NCBI GenBank assembly: GCA_036510735.1
Contig: DATCDK010000146.1
Span: 1 to 8,839, forward strand
DNA length: 8,839 bases
Direction of reading: 5' to 3'
From: PALSA-607 sp036510735
GTDB lineage: Bacteria > Actinomycetota > Actinomycetes > Acidothermales > Acidothermaceae
Each line of letters begins with the position of its first letter. Positions within the stretch are counted from its first letter, which is position 1. The translations under genes were made by a program, and so were the position numbers. Positions 1 to 4,640 of this stretch are shown here, piece by piece. The notes beneath the pieces are model-generated. The model was not told the origin of the DNA. It was given only the letters and a program-made list of their open reading frames with translations, and made no database searches.

Positions 1-2
1 TG

Positions 3-575
3 CGGGTGTGGGACGGGAACGGCGCCGTTCGGCTGATCGATCAGTTCGGTTCCGCGATCCTCGAAGAGCGCGCTGTGCCAGGCGGCGATCTTTCCGCCGT
101 CGCCGATGCCGAGGCCACTCGCATCGCGCTCGACATCGCTCAGCAGCTCTGGGTCGCTGGACGGTCGCCGTTTCGACCAGTCGTTCCTGAGGTCCGGAGA
201 TGGCTGGACGAAGCTGAGTTGGCTGGCGGCGAGCTCGTGCCGTTGGCGCGCGAACTCTTGGACGCTCTCGGTGAGCCTGTCGACTGGGTCGTACACGGCG
301 ACTTCCATCATCACAACCTGGTCCGGCACGGAGAGCGATACGTCGCTATCGACCCGAAGCCCTACCTCTGTGAACGTGAGTTCGATGTACCGACGTTTCT
401 GTGGAACCCCAAGGACAACGTGTTGGACGACGGGCAGCAGACAGAAAGTCGGATCGAAGCGTTCGTGTCAGCTGGCCTCAGCGAGTGGCGTATTCGTGCG
501 TGGACCGTCGTCCGTGGTGCGTACCTTCGCCCTGATCTGAGTCCGCGCCTCAGCGCGCTCGTGGAGAGGACTTGA
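3..575 (+). CDS. Aminoglycoside/hydroxyurea phosphotransferase family protein (APH(6)-like), 5'-truncated by window edge
   Basis: This is the C-terminal part of a small-molecule kinase of the APH(6)/hydroxyurea-kinase family (streptomycin 6-kinase type). The frame is open to the window edge, so the real start lies outside. The GTG at 6 is internal: the residues there (WDGNGAVRLID, then AILEERAVPGGDL) match the N-lobe strands and the hinge that normally follow about 80 earlier residues. Counting from that GTG, the Brenner motif HGDFHHHN is at 97-104 (catalytic Asp99, metal-binding Asn104), and the family's AIDPKP metal-binding motif is at 114-119, followed by EFDVPTFLWNP. Members transfer phosphate from ATP to a hydroxyl of streptomycin or hydroxyurea, but many chromosomal copies have no known substrate. 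The N-lobe lysine is not visible. The gene stops about 90 bases before the next same-strand gene. Family assignment is secure; resistance to a named drug is not shown. Confidence 0.85.
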   Translation, partial: RVWDGNGAVRLIDQFGSAILEERAVPGGDLSAVADAEATRIALDIAQQLWVAGRSPFRPVVPEVRRWLDEAELAGGELVPLARELLDALGEPVDWVVHGDFHHHNLVRHGERYVAIDPKPYLCEREFDVPTFLWNPKDNVLDDGQQTESRIEAFVSAGLSEWRIRAWTVVRGAYLRPDLSPRLSALVERT

Positions 576-656
576 ACCGGTCCGGCCGGCTCGACGTTTG
601 TCGGTAGTGGCGTGCATGTGCGTCTGCGTTCCGCCGACCGCACCGCGCCCGGAATC

Positions 657-661
657 GGAGG
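657..661 (+). promoter_or_regulatory. Ribosome binding site of the TIGR03118-type gene
   Basis: GGAGG lies just before two consecutive ATG codons (663 and 666). The spacer is 1 base to the first and 4 to the second, which favours the second ATG. It argues against an in-frame GTG at 612, which has no comparable motif before it. Confidence 0.6.
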
Positions 662-665
662 AATG

Positions 666-1853
666 ATGTCTGGACTCGCGGTCAGTCAACTGCGTCGCAT
701 CCGGAAGTGGCCCTCGGGCAATCGCGGTGCGCGACACTGGCGACACGGTTTGGCGCCGGTCTTGGTGACGGCAGGAGCAGTGATGGGAACGGTGGCGGCT
801 GCCAGTCCGGCTGCCGCGCATCAGGTCGGCTTCCGCCAGGTAAACCTCGTGTCCGACGTCGCGGGTGTCGCGCCGTTGACCGATTCCGATCTGGTCAATG
901 CGTGGGGCTTGGCGGCATCTCCTGGGACAGATCAGGCACCCGGCTCCCCGCTCTGGGTGTCTGACAATGGCACCGACAAGACCACGCTCTACACCGGCGC
1001 CAGTTCAACGTCGGTGAACAAGGCCGGGCTGGTTGTGACGATCACCACTGGTGCGCCAACCGGTCAGGTGTTCAACACCGACTCGAGCGGATTCGTCGTT
1101 CACGACTCCACCGGCCATTCGGCCCCCGCGACCTTTATTTTTGACTCCGAGAACGGTGGGATCGACGGCTGGAACCCGGGCGTCGGCGCCACTGCCACGC
1201 CGCCGTCGACGGTCACTGAATCACCTGTGATCAACGGCGCCAACGCGGTGTACAAGGGACTGGCCATCGCCCAAGCATCCAACGGCCACACGTACCTGTA
1301 TGCCGCCAACTTCCGCTCCGGGCGAGTCGAGGCATATGACGACACGTTCACTCCCGTGCAATTGCCGGGAGGACTGTTCGTCGATCCCGGCATCCCCGCC
1401 GGCTACGCACCGTTCAACGTTCAAGAGCTCGTCGGCGAGCTGTACGTGACCTACGCCAAGCAGGACGCCACTCTGCACGACGACGTGGCGGGAGCTGGGC
1501 ACGGCTTCGTCGACATTTTCACCAACGACGGCGCGTTCATGCGGCGACTGGTGACTCGTGGCGTGCTGAACTCACCGTGGGGCCTGGCCCTCGCACCGGC
1601 CGGTTTCGGCAGGTTCTCTGGGGCGTTGCTCGTCGGCAACTTCGGCAACGGCCAGATCAACGCCTTCAACCCGAACACTGGCGCCCAACTCGGCGACCTA
1701 CGCGACGCTCGCGGCCGGCGCATCGTGATCGACGGCCTGTGGGGCCTGCGTTTCGGCAACGGCAACGCCGCTAAGACGAACGAGCTGCTCTTCTCGGCCG
1801 GTCCGAACAGCGAGTCGCACGGCCTGCTCGGCAAGATCGTCGCGATCGGCTAG
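666..1853 (+). CDS. Secreted TIGR03118 family protein (propeller-like, function unknown)
   Basis: A 395-residue exported protein. The N-terminus has a long basic segment (RRIRK, then RHWRH), a hydrophobic core (LAPVLVTAGAVMGTVAA) and a signal-peptidase site of AxA type, SPAAA before HQVGF, near residue 51. The mature part starts QVNLVSDVAGVAPLTDSDLVNAWGLA and continues SPLWVSDNGTDKTTLYTG, the opening I associate with TIGR03118. A second, related block appears late: SPWGLALAP, FSGALLVGNFGNGQINAFNP, GLWGLRFGNG. Repeated WGLA and G-N-F-G-N-G segments suggest blades of an NHL/SMP-30-like beta-propeller. The C-terminus (GLLGKIVAIG) carries no sorting signal, PEP-CTERM or transmembrane helix, so the protein is probably released or loosely wall-associated. 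The start is either of two adjacent ATGs; 666 is preferred from RBS spacing. The gene converges on dnaB. No enzymatic role can be assigned. Confidence 0.85.
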   Translation: MSGLAVSQLRRIRKWPSGNRGARHWRHGLAPVLVTAGAVMGTVAAASPAAAHQVGFRQVNLVSDVAGVAPLTDSDLVNAWGLAASPGTDQAPGSPLWVSDNGTDKTTLYTGASSTSVNKAGLVVTITTGAPTGQVFNTDSSGFVVHDSTGHSAPATFIFDSENGGIDGWNPGVGATATPPSTVTESPVINGANAVYKGLAIAQASNGHTYLYAANFRSGRVEAYDDTFTPVQLPGGLFVDPGIPAGYAPFNVQELVGELYVTYAKQDATLHDDVAGAGHGFVDIFTNDGAFMRRLVTRGVLNSPWGLALAPAGFGRFSGALLVGNFGNGQINAFNPNTGAQLGDLRDARGRRIVIDGLWGLRFGNGNAAKTNELLFSAGPNSESHGLLGKIVAIG

Positions 1854-1896
1854 CGCGTCGTAGTCGCGCCGAGCAACCAGGCTCAGCTGCGCTTAT

Positions 1897-1930
1897 GCAG
1901 GGCGGATTCGTCGCTTTGGCGCCGCCCTGC
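1897..1930. terminator. Hairpin between convergent genes, probable bidirectional terminator
   Basis: A perfect 9-bp stem, GCAGGGCGG at 1897-1905 and CCGCCCTGC at 1922-1930, encloses a second 3-bp stem CGC/GCG (1912-1914, 1919-1921) with loop TTTG and a 6-base bulge at 1906-1911. It lies 43 bases after the stop of the secreted-protein gene and 13 bases after the dnaB stop on the other strand, as expected for a shared terminator. There is no clear T-run on either side, which is common in high-GC actinobacteria. A weaker GCGCG/CGCGC hairpin (1853-1857, 1865-1869) begins at the last base of the upstream stop codon. Confidence 0.6.
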
Positions 1931-1943
1931 TTAGGCGCTGCCG

Positions 1944-4247
1944 TTAGCCGGCGGCCATGTCGACGAACCGGCTGTAGTGGCCCTGGAAGGCGACGACGAT
2001 CGTGCTCGTCGGTCCGTTGCGGTGCTTGGCCACGATCAGGTCGGCCTCGCCGGCACGTGGTGACTCGCGCTCGTACATGTCTTCGCGGTGCAAGAGGATC
2101 ACCACGTCGGCGTCCTGCTCGATTGCGCCCGACTCGCGCAGGTCGGATAGCTGCGGGCGTTTGTCGGTGCGCTGCTCAGAACCTCGGTTGAGCTGCGACA
2201 ACGCGATCACCGGGACTTCGAGTTCTTTCGCCAGCAGCTTCAGTGATCGGGAGATCTGGCTGACCTCTTGCTGCCGGTTCTCGACTTTGGAATGCGACGT
2301 CATCAGTTGCAGGTAGTCGACGATGACGAGCCGCAACTCGTTGCGCTGCTTGAGCCGTCGGGCCTTCGAGCGGATCTCCATCATCGTCATGTTTGGCGAG
2401 TCGTCGATATACAGCGGTGCGCTCGCCATCTCACCGAGTCGGCGAGTGAGCTTTACCCAGTCGTCGTCACGCATCTGACCAGTGCGCATGGTCTGAAGCG
2501 GGATGCGGGATTCGGCCGACAACAACCGCATGGTGATTTCGTGCTTGCTCATCTCCAGCGAGAAGAGCACAGACGTCTGATTGGCCCGAATCGAGGCTGC
2601 TCGCGCGATGTCGAGACCGAGGGTCGAGTTGTGTGTCGGGATCATTGAGTACCCCGCGAGGTACAGGTGGGCAGCGTTGTCGACTTCGACGCACCTGACC
2701 GGCACGGACGGGATGGGTCGCACATCGACTATGAACCGCGAATCAACTCGGGCGGTGTGTTGCGTGGCCTGGTTCTTTAGCGCCAACCGCTTGCGCTCGA
2801 GTCGGAACGGATTGTCGGCTGGCGTGAAAGACGTCGTGTATGCCGTCGCGGACGTGGTGTGACCGTTCATCGGTCTCGTCGTTAAGCCACATCGGTAGCC
2901 CAGGCTGACCACGAGCTCATAAACGTTGCGGGCCAGTTGCGCGTCCACCACCGTGATCTGCACTGCACCTGTGGGTGACACGGTCGCCTCGCTGTCGAGC
3001 AGGCCGGCAAGCAGCGCCCGGCGCTGCTCTTCCGAGGCGCGCAAGTACTCGGTCGGGATGTACCTGCTGTTGAGCACGCCGATTCGCTCTAGTTGGGTCA
3101 GGCCCTCGTCGAGCGTTAACCCTTCGGCTTCGATGTGCCAGCTGATTTCGGCATCGTCGCTGGTCATCCGCGCCAAGGCGGAGCGTCCGGCGGCCAGCCA
3201 GACTCCGAGCGCGTACGGCGCAATCGGCAGTTGGTGCTCATCGAGCTGCAGTGGCAATGTGTTTGGCACTGAGTGATTTGGGCGCGTGTCCGCCGTCACG
3301 CCTCGGAGCGTCTCGGCGATTTCCTGTGTCGTGCGTATCGCGGATTGGCGGCCGGCTCGAGTCTCGGTGAGCCATTGGTGCTGGGCATCAGCCACGATGA
3401 CGGAACCGTCGTCGAACTCGACTTCGTAGCACGGACGCTCGAGGAGTACACCCGTCGCCTCGACCACCTGCGTCGGCCGACCGTCGGCGCTTATCAACCA
3501 GTCGCCGACAACGACCTCGCCCATCGTCGTCCAGCCGAGTGGCGTTGGCAGGGGCGTTTCGAGCGCGAGTGCCTTGCCCATCGCGGGCCGACCGGCGATA
3601 ACAACGAGTTGGCCCGGGTGCAGGCCGTTGGTCAATGAGTCGAGGTCGGCAAATCCAGTCGGGACGCCGGTGAGCCCCCCGCCGCGATGACCGCTCGCTT
3701 CGATCTCGTCCATCGTTGGCTGCAGGAGAGATTCGAGGATGCTGTAGTCCTCGGTTTGGCGGCGTTCGGTGACGTCATAGATCGCGGCCTGTGCGCGGTC
3801 AACGATGTCGTCGACCTCGTTGCCGACACCCGAATATCCGAGTTGCACAATGCGCGTGCCGGCCTCGACGAGCCGCCGCAGGATCGCGCGCTCGGCGACG
3901 ATCTTGGCGTAGTAGCCCGCGTTCGCCGCCGTGGGTACAGATGAGATGAGCGTGTGCAGGTAGGGCGCGCCGCCGATTCTCGCGATCTCGCCGCGCTTGG
4001 TCAGCTCCGCTGCGACCGTCACTGCGTCAACAGGCTCGCCACGGCCGTAGAGATCGAGTACGACCTCGAAGATGGTCTGGTGCGCAGGCCGGTAGAAGTC
4101 AGCCCCGTGCAGCGCCTCGACGACATCAGCGATCGCGTCTTTGCTCAGCATCATGCCGCCGAGCACGGACTGTTCGGCGTTGATGTCTTGCGGCGGTGTG
4201 CGGTCTACTTCCCGTGAACTCGAACCTGGGAGTTCGATCACACTCAC
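1944..4247 (-). CDS. dnaB: Replicative DNA helicase DnaB with an in-frame intein
   Basis: DnaB is the hexameric ring helicase that unwinds DNA at the replication fork. The reading frame encodes 767 residues; removing the 315-residue intein leaves a 452-residue helicase, normal for the family. The N-terminal DnaB_N domain begins at PPQDINAEQSVLGGMMLSKDAIADV and runs through GGAPYLHTLISSVPTAANAGYYAKIV. A linker leads to the RecA-like ATPase domain: TGFADLDSLTNGLHPGQLVVIAGRPAMGK, then after the intein STLGLDIARAAS, giving Walker A GRPAMGKS. Later motifs are LFSLEMSK, Walker B RLVIVDYLQLM, SQLNRGSEQR, DADVVILLHRED and the arginine-finger region KHRNGP. The start chosen is GTG at 4247, with GAGG 7 bases upstream and an N-terminus MSVIELPGSSSREVDRTPPQD. 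ATGs at 4274 and 4283, and an open frame up to 4469, are alternatives with weaker ribosome binding. rplI, a common actinobacterial neighbour, is absent here. Confidence 0.95.
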   Translation of the reverse strand: MSVIELPGSSSREVDRTPPQDINAEQSVLGGMMLSKDAIADVVEALHGADFYRPAHQTIFEVVLDLYGRGEPVDAVTVAAELTKRGEIARIGGAPYLHTLISSVPTAANAGYYAKIVAERAILRRLVEAGTRIVQLGYSGVGNEVDDIVDRAQAAIYDVTERRQTEDYSILESLLQPTMDEIEASGHRGGGLTGVPTGFADLDSLTNGLHPGQLVVIAGRPAMGKALALETPLPTPLGWTTMGEVVVGDWLISADGRPTQVVEATGVLLERPCYEVEFDDGSVIVADAQHQWLTETRAGRQSAIRTTQEIAETLRGVTADTRPNHSVPNTLPLQLDEHQLPIAPYALGVWLAAGRSALARMTSDDAEISWHIEAEGLTLDEGLTQLERIGVLNSRYIPTEYLRASEEQRRALLAGLLDSEATVSPTGAVQITVVDAQLARNVYELVVSLGYRCGLTTRPMNGHTTSATAYTTSFTPADNPFRLERKRLALKNQATQHTARVDSRFIVDVRPIPSVPVRCVEVDNAAHLYLAGYSMIPTHNSTLGLDIARAASIRANQTSVLFSLEMSKHEITMRLLSAESRIPLQTMRTGQMRDDDWVKLTRRLGEMASAPLYIDDSPNMTMMEIRSKARRLKQRNELRLVIVDYLQLMTSHSKVENRQQEVSQISRSLKLLAKELEVPVIALSQLNRGSEQRTDKRPQLSDLRESGAIEQDADVVILLHREDMYERESPRAGEADLIVAKHRNGPTSTIVVAFQGHYSRFVDMAAG
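2628..3572 (-). other. Class 3-type intein in the DnaB Walker A motif, with degenerate LAGLIDADG endonuclease
   Basis: A 315-residue protein-splicing element interrupts GRPAMGK|STLGLD. Intein residue 1 is Ala (ALALETPLPTPLGWTTMGEVVVGD is block A), not Cys or Ser. Block B is DGSVIVADAQHQWLTE with His65 and Trp67. Block F is VRCVEVDNAAHLYLAG with Cys294. Block G is MIPTHN with Thr313, His314 and terminal Asn315, followed by Ser+1. Trp at B:12, Cys at F:4 and Thr at G:5 is the WCT signature of class 3 inteins, in which the block F Cys is the first nucleophile. The middle holds two LAGLIDADG-type motifs: LGVWLAAG (3186-3209), where the usual acidic residue is Ala, and LAGLLDSEA (2985-3011), where the acid (Glu) is kept but the final Gly is Ala. 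Splicing looks intact; homing activity looks lost. Boundaries are clear from extein continuity. Confidence 0.93.
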
Positions 4248-4254
4248 TGCTGCA

Positions 4255-4258
4255 CCTC
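4255..4258 (-). promoter_or_regulatory. Ribosome binding site deciding the dnaB start
   Basis: On the minus strand GAGG is followed by a 7-base spacer and GTG at 4247. The in-frame ATGs at 4274 and 4283 have no purine-rich motif at suitable distance, so the GTG is preferred. Confidence 0.5.
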
Positions 4259-4402
4259 GCGCCTGGGAACTCATGAATGACATACGTACGTGAAGCGGAC
4301 GACAGTTTTGGGCCGGCGCTCGGCGTGCACCTGCGTTGTAGGACCTTAGAGAGTCCAATCTTGCGCGGGAAGGGCCGCTTGCGTACTCACCTGTGCGCGA
4401 AC

Positions 4403-4520
4403 TGGGGACAACACCCCCAAGCCTGGGGACGAGGTGTGGACGACGGTGTGCAGGACCGAAGGTCCCCATCGCGACTGGCCGCTGCCGCCTCGGCTAACGC
4501 CGTCCACTGCATGTGGACGA
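4403..4520 (+). promoter_or_regulatory. Cluster of DnaA-box-like 9-mers
   Basis: Four same-orientation 9-mers of the form TGkGGACrA occur: TGGGGACAA at 4403-4411, TGGGGACGA at 4424-4432, TGTGGACGA at 4435-4443 and TGTGGACGA at 4512-4520. The actinobacterial DnaA box consensus on this strand is TGTGGACAA, so the matches are 8/9, 7/9, 8/9 and 8/9. The first three are 21 and 11 bases apart, close to whole helical turns. A weaker match, AGTGGACAG, lies at 4557-4565. The region is GC-rich with no AT-rich unwinding element, so it is more likely a regulatory or titration site than an origin. DnaA binding is inferred only. Confidence 0.35.
4501..4519. repeat. Inverted repeat CGTCCAC-N5-GTGGACG
   Basis: Two perfect 7-base arms (4501-4507 and 4513-4519) flank a 5-base spacer TGCAT. 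The right arm is the core of one DnaA-box-like 9-mer. The arrangement could be a binding site for a dimeric regulator or two opposed DnaA contacts; the sequence does not decide. Confidence 0.45.
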
Positions 4521-4576
4521 GAGAAATCTGAGCGATTTCACAGAACCGTCTCACCGAGTGGACAGGTGTGGCGACT

Positions 4577-4618
4577 TGTCAGCCCCAGGACGCCTTCTTG
4601 AGCGTCCACGAGCTGACA
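4577..4618 (-). terminator. Two-part hairpin downstream of the glucosidase gene
   Basis: Plus-strand arms TGTCAGC (4577-4583) and GCTGACA (4612-4618) pair perfectly. Inside them GGACGC (4588-4593) and GCGTCC (4602-4607) also pair perfectly. The two stems are separated by a symmetric 4-by-4 internal loop and capped by an 8-base loop. The structure starts 22 bases after the stop codon of the minus-strand glucosidase gene, the right place for a terminator. No T-run follows on the minus strand. Confidence 0.55.
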
Positions 4619-4640
4619 GCTTTGGGAAATGGCCCGCGCC

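Larger units (their letters stand above)
4248..4640. other. Gene-free region upstream of dnaB
   Basis: About 390 bases lie between the start chosen for dnaB and the stop of the glucosidase gene, both on the minus strand. The dnaB frame happens to stay open to 4469, but the encoded residues (MGTFGPAHRRPHLVPRL and onward) do not resemble DnaB. The region holds a group of DnaA-box-like 9-mers (4403-4520), an inverted repeat CGTCCAC/GTGGACG (4501-4519), an imperfect palindrome GGACCTTAGAGAGTCC (4341-4356), ACGTACGT at 4284-4291, and a long hairpin (4577-4618). A minus-strand TAAGGT, about 70 bases upstream of the ATG at 4274, fits the loose -10 pattern TAnnnT but lacks a good -35 element. The dnaB promoter should lie here; I cannot place it. 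Confidence 0.5.

Noticed and set aside
3273..3638. A plus-strand open frame opposite the intein, possibly a nested gene
   Set aside because: There is no recognisable motif or ribosome binding site, and the minus-strand frame is fully explained by intein blocks.
4248..4640. Possible replication origin upstream of dnaB
   Set aside because: There is no AT-rich unwinding element, the DnaA-like boxes are imperfect, and dnaA, dnaN, rpmH or parAB are not adjacent.
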